A model generated the notes under the pieces. That model ran no database searches and was not told the origin of the DNA. It saw only the letters and a program-made list of their open reading frames with translations. 15,655 bases of DNA from CAZJJK01 sp964546285 (lineage in GTDB: Bacteria; Spirochaetota; Spirochaetia; Treponematales; Breznakiellaceae). The DNA lies in assembly GCA_964546285.1 (NCBI GenBank), contig CAZJJK010000078.1, positions 1-15,655 of the forward strand. Reading direction: 5' to 3'. The position numbers and the translations under genes were made by a program. Positions 6,187 through 13,684 of this stretch are shown here, piece after piece; positions within the stretch are counted from its first letter, which is position 1; each line of letters opens with the position of its first letter.

Positions 6187-7467
6187 ATGCCCAACTCTTT
6201 CGTATCTATTTTACGGCGTCCTATAGAAAGTCTCCGTTCGTTTCAAGGCAACGCTCGTACCTGCGTCATTGTGGAACCGATGTGGGCGATTCCCTATAAT
6301 CTGTTTGTTCCGTACGCTTCGCTGTATATGCTATCGCTTGGCGTGAACGAGCGCGGCATCGGTCTGATAGCCTCCGTGGGAATGGTTCTTCAAACAATAT
6401 GGTCGCTGACGGCTGGCGCTATAACCGATCGTCTAGGGCGTCGGCGAACTTCGCTAATCTTCGATCTTATATCCTGGTCTATCCCGACGGCGCTGTGGGC
6501 TTTAGCGCGTGATTTTTGGTGGTTTCTTATAGCGGCGGCGTTGAACTCCGCGGTGCGCGTTGTGCATATTTCATGGTCTTGTTTATTTATTGAAGACAGT
6601 AAGCCGTCAAATCGCGTTAAGCTTTATACTTGGATACAGGTGGCTGGTACTTTATCGGGTTTCTTCGCTCCGCTGGCCGGCCTTTTGGTCGCCTCTCTAG
6701 GCCTCGTGCCCGCCACCCGCGCGCTTTATGCTTTTTCTTTCGTTATGATGACATCGATGTTTTTTATACGGAACGCGTTCTGCTCCGAAACCGCCATGGG
6801 CAAGGCAAAGATGGCGGAAAGCCGATCTTTCAGCTTCCGACGGTCTTTTGAGGAATATAGGGCTGGCGCGCTTTCCTTATTCGGAAAACGTGAAGCGGTG
6901 CTGGCCTTTATGTTGGGGATACTGTCCAATATTCACCTTCAAACGCGCGCTTCATTTCTCAGCGTCGTGCTGACTAAGGGAATTGGCTTAAAACCCAGCC
7001 TTATCGCCGTTTTCCCTTTTTTAGCTTCGGCCACAACTCTTGTGGTTTACCTTTTGGTGATACCAAGATTGAGGCGGATCAAGCGACCGCTCATCCTTTC
7101 GCTGGGGGTAAATACCTTAGGGAATATACTGTTATGGCTAGCGCCAAGCGGCGGTCCCGATGGTTCGGCGGCGGCTATCGCCATTGTGGCTTTGGGTACT
7201 TTGGCGGTGGCGGCGGGTATCGGCGTTACCGGTCCAGTAATTGAGGCGGTACTAGCCAACGCGGTGGAGGATTCCAAAAGGGCGTCTATCATGTCTATCG
7301 TTTATACGCTGATGTACGGCGTTTCCGCGCCCTTCGCCTGGGTGGCTGGTCTTCTGGCGGAAGCGGGCGGCCGCTTGCCAGCGCTTTTAGCGGCGGCGAC
7401 CATGGCCGTTTCCCTTGTTTTAGCGCTAGGGCTTAAGCGCGGCGGGGAAGCGGCGAACGAAGCCTAA
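6187..7467 (+). CDS. Major facilitator superfamily transporter
   Basis: This 426-residue inner-membrane protein has about 12 hydrophobic segments. Between the second and third it carries an MFS motif A, seen as GAITDRLGRRR (about residues 77-87). Two six-helix halves are separated by a central cytoplasmic stretch rich in charged residues (about 208-232, KAKMAESRSFSFRRSFEEYR). The substrate cannot be deduced; the family includes drug, sugar and metabolite exporters and importers. The start is uncertain. A TTG at 6142 would add 15 residues but has no ribosome site and lies just past the buk terminator. The ATG at 6187 gives an N-terminus (MPNSFVSILRR) more like an MFS protein, although its Shine-Dalgarno sequence is also poor. 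The gene lies between buk and a second, unrelated MFS gene, with short gaps. Confidence 0.85.
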   Translation: MPNSFVSILRRPIESLRSFQGNARTCVIVEPMWAIPYNLFVPYASLYMLSLGVNERGIGLIASVGMVLQTIWSLTAGAITDRLGRRRTSLIFDLISWSIPTALWALARDFWWFLIAAALNSAVRVVHISWSCLFIEDSKPSNRVKLYTWIQVAGTLSGFFAPLAGLLVASLGLVPATRALYAFSFVMMTSMFFIRNAFCSETAMGKAKMAESRSFSFRRSFEEYRAGALSLFGKREAVLAFMLGILSNIHLQTRASFLSVVLTKGIGLKPSLIAVFPFLASATTLVVYLLVIPRLRRIKRPLILSLGVNTLGNILLWLAPSGGPDGSAAAIAIVALGTLAVAAGIGVTGPVIEAVLANAVEDSKRASIMSIVYTLMYGVSAPFAWVAGLLAEAGGRLPALLAAATMAVSLVLALGLKRGGEAANEA

Positions 7468-7514
7468 GGCAGAAGCTTCTCCATAAAAGGTATCCAAGCT
7501 TCACTTTCTTATGG

Positions 7515-7520
7515 TTTAAT
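7515..7520 (+). promoter_or_regulatory. Candidate -10 box immediately upstream of the UMF1-family gene
   Basis: TTTAAT is followed by AGCTT and then the ATG at 7526. Transcription starting about seven bases after this box would begin at the start codon itself. No good -35 box is visible, so confidence is low. Confidence 0.3.
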
Positions 7521-7525
7521 AGCTT

Positions 7526-8854
7526 ATGCTGTTTACCAAGAAAGAATGGTCCTATATTTTTTATGACTGGGCCGAATCCTGTTTTACGGTTATCGTGGCG
7601 TCTTTTATCTTTCCGATGCTCTATGGGCTCCTCTCCGGCGGCACGTCGGCGTCCGAGTCGTTATACGGCTTTTTAGTTTCCTTCATCAGCCTATCGGTCG
7701 CCATTCTATCGCCAATTTTAGGCACAGTCGCCGACTATCATGGCTATAAGAAGAAATTCTTTCTCTTTTTTTTCGCGATCGGCGTTGTCTTCACCTTTCT
7801 TATCGGGTTTTATCCCGTAAATCCGGAACTTTGGTATTTGGTCTTAATTCCTTATATCTTAGCCTCTATCGGTTATGCCGGGACGAATGTGTTCTATGAT
7901 TCATTTCTGGTGGATGTGACCGATGACGCGAGAATGGACCGTGTCTCCACCGCCGGCTATGCTTTTGGCTATATCGGCGGCAGTACCATCCCGCTTATAA
8001 TCGCTCTTGTGCTACTTCAGTTCCTACCGAGTTTAACGGTGAATGGCCAGCTAAGCGTTTTAGGCTTTTCTTTCCCTTATGATCTCTATATCGGTTTTCG
8101 GATCACCTTTTTCATAACCGGCCTATGGTGGCTCCTCTTTGCCTTGCCCTTTATTCGGAACGTGGATCAGGTTTATGGCCTGCCAAGCGAGCCAAATCCG
8201 GTAATGAAGTCCTTTAAACGCTTAGTCGCCACCCTACGCGATATCCGTTTATATAAGCCGGTTTTTATCTTCCTATTGGCGTTCTTTTGCTATATCGATG
8301 GGGTCCATACCATAATTTCCATGGCCGTTCCCTTCGCGACCAACGCGATTGGCGGAGTGGACGCCGATAACGCGACCAGCGTCCTTATACCCATTCTTTT
8401 GGCGATTCAGGCCGCGGCTTTTGTTTTTGCCATGCTTTTTTCCTTCTTGTCCAAACGCTTTAAAACACAAACTCTGTTATATGTCACCATCGCTATGTAT
8501 TGCGCCATCGCGATCTATGCCCTCTTTGTAACGAAAGTATGGCATTTCTGTATATTGGGCATGATGGTGGCTACGTCGCAAGGAGCTATTCAGTCGCTGT
8601 CGCGCTCCTACTATGCCAAGATAATCCCGCGCAAGCAGGCTAATGAATTTTTTGGCTTCTTTACCGTTTTTGGCCGTTTTGCCGCCGTATTGGGACCGGC
8701 TCTGGTTGGCGGGATTTCATATCTAGTATTATCCACCTTTGGGGAACTGCCGGGCGGGACTATGCGGTATGGGGTACTCTCTTTGGTCGTCCTGTTTATC
8801 GTTGGCGGCTTATTATTCCGTTTAGCGGAACGTGCCCGTAAAAAGGAAGCGTGA
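7526..8854 (+). CDS. UMF1/Atg22-type major facilitator transporter
   Basis: This 442-residue polytopic membrane protein has about 12 transmembrane segments. The N-terminal FYDWAESCF (12-20) matches the YDWANSAF signature of the UMF1 family (bacterial relatives of yeast Atg22). GTVADYHGYKKK, after the second helix, is the family version of MFS motif A, and the SRSYYAKIIPRKQANEFFGFF stretch near residue 360 is also typical of UMF1 proteins. Fungal Atg22 exports amino acids from the vacuole. Bacterial substrates are largely unknown, so none is assigned. The ATG at 7526 has no Shine-Dalgarno sequence, but TTTAAT (7515-7520) ends five bases before it, so the mRNA could be leaderless. The phospholipase-like gene begins four bases after its TGA, so the two are probably co-expressed. 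Confidence 0.88.
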   Translation: MLFTKKEWSYIFYDWAESCFTVIVASFIFPMLYGLLSGGTSASESLYGFLVSFISLSVAILSPILGTVADYHGYKKKFFLFFFAIGVVFTFLIGFYPVNPELWYLVLIPYILASIGYAGTNVFYDSFLVDVTDDARMDRVSTAGYAFGYIGGSTIPLIIALVLLQFLPSLTVNGQLSVLGFSFPYDLYIGFRITFFITGLWWLLFALPFIRNVDQVYGLPSEPNPVMKSFKRLVATLRDIRLYKPVFIFLLAFFCYIDGVHTIISMAVPFATNAIGGVDADNATSVLIPILLAIQAAAFVFAMLFSFLSKRFKTQTLLYVTIAMYCAIAIYALFVTKVWHFCILGMMVATSQGAIQSLSRSYYAKIIPRKQANEFFGFFTVFGRFAAVLGPALVGGISYLVLSTFGELPGGTMRYGVLSLVVLFIVGGLLFRLAERARKKEA

Positions 8855-8857
8855 TTT

Positions 8858-9874
8858 ATGCCCGCCGCTCCTGACCATTATCGTTTTGCCCTATCGGTTC
8901 TGACCGAACTTAAGGGTTTTTCGGCGCGGTCCGCGTCTGAGCGCGCTGTTTTAAGGGCGGCCGCCAGCGTAACGGCTCCTTCTCGGCGGCGCTTGGTCTT
9001 GCTTGGCTGTCAAGGGCCGGACCCTTTCTTTTTTTATGGATCGGTGCCCTGGCGCCGCCGAAACAACGCGGCTGAGATAACGGCCTTTGGTGCCGAGCTT
9101 CATCACGCCGATCCCGCCGAGTATTTAGCGGATTTTGGGGCTGTTGTTTCCGCTATCGCCGCCCCTGATCGTGAAGCTGGTTTCGCTTTCCTTTTCGGGT
9201 TGGGGCTTCATTATGTTTTGGATCGAGCGGTTCATCCCTATGTTTTTTACGAGAGCGGCTTTGACGAAGAAGGCGAACTGACCGGTCATTGGAAAGCGGC
9301 CCATGCCTATTTTGAAACATTGTTAACCGAAGCGGGCGGGCATGGTCAAAGAGCCAGACTGTACCGTCCAAAACGTTTGTTTCAAGCGCGAACATCAGAA
9401 GTTGAGATGGCTGATCGTCTATTCGCGGCCGCCTATCCAGACCCTTGCCAGCCAGGACGCTACGCGGCCTCTTGGCGCGATATGACGACAGTTCTGGAAA
9501 CCCTCTGGGATTCTAGCGGCCTCAAGCGGCTTTTGCTTAAAAAACTCTTAGGCGGCGATTCACAAGCATACGCGATGATACGGCCGCGCGGTCCAGAAAA
9601 GGGCGATTCCACCGACTACCTCAATAAAAGTCGTCGCTTCTGGCGATATCCCGCGGATGGCCGGGTCTCCAATGAAAGCGTCACTTTGCTATACCAGCGT
9701 GCTAGGGCCGACGCTCAGCGCTTTTTGCGTTTGATTTTATCGGTTTTGGACGCTGACGCTACCTTTGCCGATCCAGACTGGCCCTTGTTCTTTGGCGGCG
9801 TAAACCATGATGGGTTAAAGGCCGGGGAAAGCTTAAACTTCAAAAGAGCTGACCAGAACAGCGCCGCGCTCTAG
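8858..9874 (+). CDS. Zinc-dependent phospholipase C/D-family protein
   Basis: This 338-residue protein resembles the zinc-dependent phospholipase C family (alpha-helical, metal-dependent hydrolases of phospholipids). Visible hallmarks are GCQGPDPFFFYG (50-61), LGLHYVLDRAVHPYVFYESG (115-134) with H118, D122 and H126, and HWKAAHAYFETLL (144-156) with H144, H149 and E153. These His/Asp/Glu residues are in the arrangement expected for the zinc site. There is no signal peptide or membrane anchor, so the protein appears cytoplasmic, unlike the secreted clostridial toxins; many bacterial members are of this kind with unknown substrate. AAGGA (8843-8847) lies ten bases before the ATG, and only three bases separate the ATG from the stop of the preceding transporter. 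Its own stop overlaps the stop of the convergent chemoreceptor gene (CTAG, 9871-9874). Confidence 0.8.
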   Translation: MPAAPDHYRFALSVLTELKGFSARSASERAVLRAAASVTAPSRRRLVLLGCQGPDPFFFYGSVPWRRRNNAAEITAFGAELHHADPAEYLADFGAVVSAIAAPDREAGFAFLFGLGLHYVLDRAVHPYVFYESGFDEEGELTGHWKAAHAYFETLLTEAGGHGQRARLYRPKRLFQARTSEVEMADRLFAAAYPDPCQPGRYAASWRDMTTVLETLWDSSGLKRLLLKKLLGGDSQAYAMIRPRGPEKGDSTDYLNKSRRFWRYPADGRVSNESVTLLYQRARADAQRFLRLILSVLDADATFADPDWPLFFGGVNHDGLKAGESLNFKRADQNSAAL

Positions 9875-12093
9875 AATATATATTCGCCAAGGGCTGAATC
9901 TAGCCGAGTAGCCTGATCGGATGTTTCTTGGCTTCTAGCGTTTAATTTGTCCATGGCGTCCGTAATTTCTCTCATGCGCTTCATGATCTGATCCAATATT
10001 CCCTTTATTTCTTGGCTGTATCGATTTAGCTCATTAAATATTTCCCTGAAAGCGGAATTGCCTTCATTTATGTTATGGGAACTTTCAATCACTGTGCTAT
10101 TCGCTTCTCTCATATGTTTAAGACCGATTAATATTTGTTTACTGCCTATATCAAGTTCTTCCGTGGCTTGTTGGATTTCGCTGAATACGCGGCTGACATT
10201 TTGGATGGTTGTGTTGATGTTTTGGAAACCGGCGTTTGTTTCATTGGCGGAGTTTAAGGCTTCGTTAATGGATTCGCGGATATTGGATAGATTGCCTTTA
10301 ACCACGGTTGATTGAGCCGCCGCTCCAGCCGCGAGTTTCCGTATTTCATCGGCGACGACCGCGAAGCCTCTCCCAGACTGACCAGCATGGGCGGCCTCTA
10401 TAGCCGCGTTCATCGCGAGAAGATTGGTCTGGGCGGCTAAATTGGCTATCAAAACATTCGCTTCCGTTAATTGTTCCGATTCCGCTACAATTTTTTGTAT
10501 GACACCAAGGAATTTGGTCATATTGCTTCTGCCCTGGTTGGAGCTTTCGGTCATCTTCATTATTTCGGTTTCGGAATTCTTCATTTGGGTTGAAATGGAT
10601 TTAAGCCCTGAAGTCATTTCTTCTATGGCGCTTGATGATTCATTGATGCTCGCGGATTGAGATTCGGTTTCTTCCCGTAAGCCCTGTATGAAACTTGTTA
10701 GCTTTTCGATTGAATCAAGAGAAGCTGTCGCTTTATCAACTTGGGTGGAAACCAGCCGCTGAACATTTTCTATTTCTTCTTGAGCGGTCGTGACGGAGCT
10801 TTGAGCCTCGAAAGCGTCCTCTTTGACGCCATGCCCCAGCTTTAAAACCTCCGATGAACTCCCGCTGACCTTATTTGGGAAGCCTGAGAAATTTTCAAGC
10901 ATTTTATTGACCGCTTGACTCATCGATCCCATTTCGTCCAGCGCTTTCGTCTTTGCGCGTATGGCGATATTGCCTCCGGCCGCTTCCGCTAATACCCTGT
11001 TTGTCTCATGTAGCGGGCGGATTATTAGCGAATTGATTAAGAGCATGACGATTAGTAAGAGGGCTATGGCGGCCGCGACGCTCACAACAAGCAGGACTAG
11101 ACCAGCGTACTTGGAGGTCGTCAATAAATCTTCTTCCGTTATTGTTCCGACGGCGAACCATTGGATGTTGGACAAGAATTGGTAAGCATAATAGGTTCCC
11201 TCATGCAAAAAGATTCCATGCGGCTGGTCGCTGGTTATAATTCTTTGGATATAATCGCTTTCCCGAATATCCTTATTCATTAGCAGAGATACATCTGGAT
11301 GGGCGATAACGTTGCCGCTGTAATCTATCAGGAATGGAAAGCCTTCGCGTCCAAACGTTTTATTTACTATCCTTTTGTTTGAATACACGGTGATATCGAA
11401 AACGGACGATACGAAACCCAGCAAGGCTTCGCCTTCGTATATAAACGACATGAAGGTTATTCCCGTGTGTCCGGTGACTGGGGATTTTATAGGGAGCTGT
11501 CCGGGCATATCGATAAACAATGGGGGTTTTTCCGGTTCCGCTGGCGGGGGCGATTCAGTTGGCGCGTCAGCCATCACGGGAATTTCCATGCCGCTTGGCA
11601 AGACAAACATCACACCTTTCATTACTAAAGCCTCTTCAGTACTTTCCGTACCCTCAAGCGGTTCGCTTGTGGCCGGTTCCGCGCTTTCTAGGCTTTCGCT
11701 ATCGCTTAAATCAACACCTTCCAAGGATAAGGCGGAGGCCATAAAATTGCCCATTGGGTCCGTGTAAAAAATATTTTCTACCGTATCATTCGCTTCCCTT
11801 AGGGTACGCATATAGTCGCTGACGGCTGCATAATTGTTAAGCTTGATGTTATCGATTATCGCCCTATCCATGGACAAGGCTCTCGCTCTATCGGTTTCGG
11901 CGATGATTCGTTCATCCACTATATCGGCGAGATCGGATACTCGTCGTTGTAGCTCCGTTGTTTTATCCTCAAAGGAAATCCGATCAATTTGCCTCGCGGT
12001 AACAAAGTAAAGCGAGACAAATACCAAGGCTAAAGTACACAACACCGCCGCGCTAAGCTTAAAGCGTAAGCTATCGATTAGGTTTGTTCTCAT
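9871..12093 (-). CDS. Methyl-accepting chemotaxis protein with periplasmic cache-type sensor
   Basis: This 740-residue membrane chemoreceptor signals to CheA/CheW and the flagellar motor. In order it has transmembrane helix 1 (about 11-32), a long periplasmic region (33-328), transmembrane helix 2 (about 329-355), HAMP (356-408) and a cytoplasmic coiled-coil signalling domain. The hairpin tip is clear: IANLAAQTNLLAMNAAIEAA (549-568) followed by HAGQSGRGFAVVADEIRKLA. The periplasmic part looks like a double-cache domain: a long helix (about 40-75), a strand near NIFYTDPMGNFMAS (107-120), and the second module with FPFLIDYSGNVIAHPD (252-267) and WFAVGTI (312-318). An acidic, Ser/Glu- then Pro-rich stretch (about 124-204) interrupts the sensor. 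The ligand is unknown. The gene seems more AT-rich than its neighbours. Its Shine-Dalgarno sequence is weak, and the promoter lies close to the ATG. It stands alone, with no che genes in view. Confidence 0.93.
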   Translation of the reverse strand: MRTNLIDSLRFKLSAAVLCTLALVFVSLYFVTARQIDRISFEDKTTELQRRVSDLADIVDERIIAETDRARALSMDRAIIDNIKLNNYAAVSDYMRTLREANDTVENIFYTDPMGNFMASALSLEGVDLSDSESLESAEPATSEPLEGTESTEEALVMKGVMFVLPSGMEIPVMADAPTESPPPAEPEKPPLFIDMPGQLPIKSPVTGHTGITFMSFIYEGEALLGFVSSVFDITVYSNKRIVNKTFGREGFPFLIDYSGNVIAHPDVSLLMNKDIRESDYIQRIITSDQPHGIFLHEGTYYAYQFLSNIQWFAVGTITEEDLLTTSKYAGLVLLVVSVAAAIALLLIVMLLINSLIIRPLHETNRVLAEAAGGNIAIRAKTKALDEMGSMSQAVNKMLENFSGFPNKVSGSSSEVLKLGHGVKEDAFEAQSSVTTAQEEIENVQRLVSTQVDKATASLDSIEKLTSFIQGLREETESQSASINESSSAIEEMTSGLKSISTQMKNSETEIMKMTESSNQGRSNMTKFLGVIQKIVAESEQLTEANVLIANLAAQTNLLAMNAAIEAAHAGQSGRGFAVVADEIRKLAAGAAAQSTVVKGNLSNIRESINEALNSANETNAGFQNINTTIQNVSRVFSEIQQATEELDIGSKQILIGLKHMREANSTVIESSHNINEGNSAFREIFNELNRYSQEIKGILDQIMKRMREITDAMDKLNARSQETSDQATRLDSALGEYIF

Positions 12094-12103
12094 ATCTCTA
12101 TAA

Positions 12104-12131
12104 AGTCTATTATTTCAAGTGTGCTTGTCAA
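12104..12131 (-). promoter_or_regulatory. Promoter of the chemoreceptor gene
   Basis: On the minus strand a perfect TTGACA (12131-12126) is followed after 16 bp by TAGACT (12109-12104), a four-of-six match to TATAAT. The -10 box ends only 10 bases from the ATG, so the predicted leader is a few nucleotides at most. Confidence 0.55.
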
Positions 12132-12398
12132 ATGTTTTTCTACTTTTCGTAAAAACGCCCGGATACGCGAGAAGCTTACGCGGTTTTATTGTGGGTGTTG
12201 CTATCTATATGTATTACATACAATAAAGCTATGTTTCCCAGCGCTATTGGATTTCAAAACTATGGTTTTTTTTTTAAAATCGAAGATAAGACAAAAATAA
12301 TAATTTCGACCTTGCCCTTTTTGGCGTGGTATAAAGCTAAAAATTTTAAATAAGCTCTGACGTCTCTTGTCAATATATAAGCGCCTCGCGTTTCGGCG

Positions 12399-12426
12399 TT
12401 GAGCAAGGTTTATCCGATGGTATAGT
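12399..12426 (+). promoter_or_regulatory. Promoter of the short-chain dehydrogenase gene
   Basis: TTGAGC (12399-12404), a 16-bp spacer and TATAGT (12421-12426) precede the ATG at 12435 by eight bases. No Shine-Dalgarno sequence lies in those eight bases, so the transcript would start at or within a few bases of the start codon. Confidence 0.5.
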
Positions 12427-12434
12427 ATTGGTCC

Positions 12435-13358
12435 ATGATGAAGCCATCGGGAATCGCGCTCGTCAGCGGCGCGTCCAGCGGTATAGGCGCCGCTTTCGCG
12501 CGGTGTTTAGCGGTCTCGCGGAATGATCGCGTCCAAACCAAGCCGGCTTTTGGGCTAGGACGTCTTAATGGCCTGCCCCCCTTTGATGAACTGTGGCTGG
12601 CGGCCCGTCGTGTCGAGCGTCTGGAGGCTTTGGCTCAAGAGCTGAGAACAATTTCCCCGGATTTAAAAACGCTGCCGCTTGGTTGCGATTTAAGCGAATC
12701 CAGCGCCATCGCCAGCTTGGCTGAACGCGCTAAGGCAAGTGGAAAGGTTGTTAATATTCTTATCAACAACGCCGGTTTTGGCGTGTATGGTCCCTTCGCT
12801 GACGCCCCATTGGAACGGCAACTAGGCGAGATCGATCTTAATTGCCGTTCGCTTACCGAAATGTGTGGTCGTTTTAGCCCCTGCTTAAGCGCTGGCTCCC
12901 TTGTCGTTAATGTTGCCAGTTTGGCGGCTTTCGCGCCGCTTGGGAATTTCGCTGTTTATGCCGCTACCAAGGCCTATGTTTTCAGCTTTTCCTTGGCCTT
13001 GGCCGCCGAATGGTCCAGTCGTGGGATCGCGGTTCACGCGCTTTGTCCGGGGCCTGTGGAATCGGAATTCGCCCTTGTCGCTTCCGACGGGGCCCGGACA
13101 AGGGTTAGCCATGGCGTAAAGGCCGATTCCGTGGCCGCCGCTTGTCTGCGCGCGGCTGTCGGCGGTCGTTGGTACAGTGTGCCTCGCTGGAATTGGCGGC
13201 TTCAAAAACTGGCTGGTTTTTTAGCCGGTCCGCGAATAAGCGCGCTCTTCGCCGCCCGGTTTTTAAGCCGTCCTAGAGCCGCATCAAGCACGGCGTTTAA
13301 AACTTTTTCGGATAAGGATTTACGTGGGATGCCTTTAAGTGGAAAGGACGATACGTAG
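12435..13358 (+). CDS. Short-chain dehydrogenase/reductase (SDR)
   Basis: This 307-residue classical SDR has a Rossmann fold. The nucleotide-binding loop is SGASSGIG (11-18). NNAGFGVYG (111-119) is the structural motif, and the catalytic triad is S162, Y175 and K179 in YAATK. PGPV (205-208) follows the sixth strand. The AARR at the end of the second strand (56-59) suggests NADPH preference. The body resembles the DltE/YqjQ group of reductases of unknown substrate. About 20-25 extra residues (roughly 28-52, rich in Pro, Gly and Asn) lie between the first helix and the second strand, where relatives go straight into the strand. The C-terminus (about 250-307) is basic and amphipathic and may touch the membrane. 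Two consecutive ATGs (12435 and 12438) make the start ambiguous by one residue. No functional link to the neighbours is visible. Confidence 0.88.
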   Translation: MMKPSGIALVSGASSGIGAAFARCLAVSRNDRVQTKPAFGLGRLNGLPPFDELWLAARRVERLEALAQELRTISPDLKTLPLGCDLSESSAIASLAERAKASGKVVNILINNAGFGVYGPFADAPLERQLGEIDLNCRSLTEMCGRFSPCLSAGSLVVNVASLAAFAPLGNFAVYAATKAYVFSFSLALAAEWSSRGIAVHALCPGPVESEFALVASDGARTRVSHGVKADSVAAACLRAAVGGRWYSVPRWNWRLQKLAGFLAGPRISALFAARFLSRPRAASSTAFKTFSDKDLRGMPLSGKDDT

Positions 13359-13370
13359 AAGTTGCCGCGA

Positions 13371-13400
13371 AAGTCTTACTAACTGCTGCCAATTTTGTTG
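13371..13400 (-). repeat. 30-bp repeat, copy B
   Basis: The reverse complement starts CAACAAAATTGGCAGCAGTT and ends GTAAGACTT. It differs from copy A at two of 30 positions. It lies 13 bases after the dehydrogenase stop codon, in the same orientation relative to that gene as copy A has to the PAP2 gene. Confidence 0.8.
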
Positions 13401-13550
13401 CACATGTATCTTCATACTTAGTAAAGACATGAAGAAGTAGCAACACCTGTCTTGAATCGGAATTAGTTCCAAGCGGGCAAGTTATGCAAAAGCATTGACT
13501 CGTAGTCTCGATGTTTCAATTCATTTTAAGAAATTAGTATCTCCAAGTTT

Positions 13551-13580
13551 CAACAAAATTGGCAACAGTAATAAAGTTTT
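13551..13580 (+). repeat. 30-bp repeat, copy C (diverged)
   Basis: The sequence starts CAACAAAATTGGCAACAGTA. The first 14 bases are identical to copy B, and about 24 of 30 match overall. It is inverted relative to copy B, with the CAACA sides facing each other across 150 bp. AAAGT occurs at the outer side of both copies (13370-13374 and 13573-13577), which might be a target duplication or chance. Confidence 0.65.
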
Positions 13581-13649
13581 AAGTTATAGCTTCGGCCCCG
13601 CCCGTGTCTTTTGCCCCCAATAAACAAGACGTTTCGTGATAAGTAGCCA

Positions 13650-13684
13650 GGAAACCGTGAAAACGGATAATTCACACCGTTTCC
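13650..13684 (+). promoter_or_regulatory. Interrupted hairpin upstream of the solute-binding protein gene
   Basis: GGAAAC (13650-13655) pairs with GTTTCC (13679-13684), and GTGAA (13657-13661) pairs with TTCAC (13671-13675). The result is an 11-bp stem with a small internal loop and a 9-nt apical loop. A competing pairing, AAACGG (13661-13666) with CCGTTT (13677-13682), uses the same bases. No T-run follows, so it is not a standard terminator. It could be an operator or RNA element. Confidence 0.35.

Larger units (their letters stand above)
12094..12434. other. 341-bp AT-rich divergent promoter region
   Basis: This non-coding region lies between the chemoreceptor (minus) and the dehydrogenase (plus). 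Besides the promoters listed separately it holds a perfect 6-1-6 palindrome, TATGTA-T-TACATA (12208-12220), a plausible operator, and a T-run followed by A-rich sequence (12266-12300). It also has TGGTATAAA (12327-12335), which fits an extended -10 promoter on the plus strand about 100 bp ahead of the dehydrogenase. I see no open reading frame worth calling. Confidence 0.5.

Noticed and set aside
7472..7502. GAAGCTT/AAGCTTC inverted repeat between the two transporters as a terminator
   Set aside because: The 7-bp stem has a 17-nt loop, is AT-rich and is followed by a broken T-run. It is too weak to call.
13401..13550. Small peptide genes between repeat copies B and C
   Set aside because: All ATG-initiated frames stop within a few codons and none has a ribosome site.
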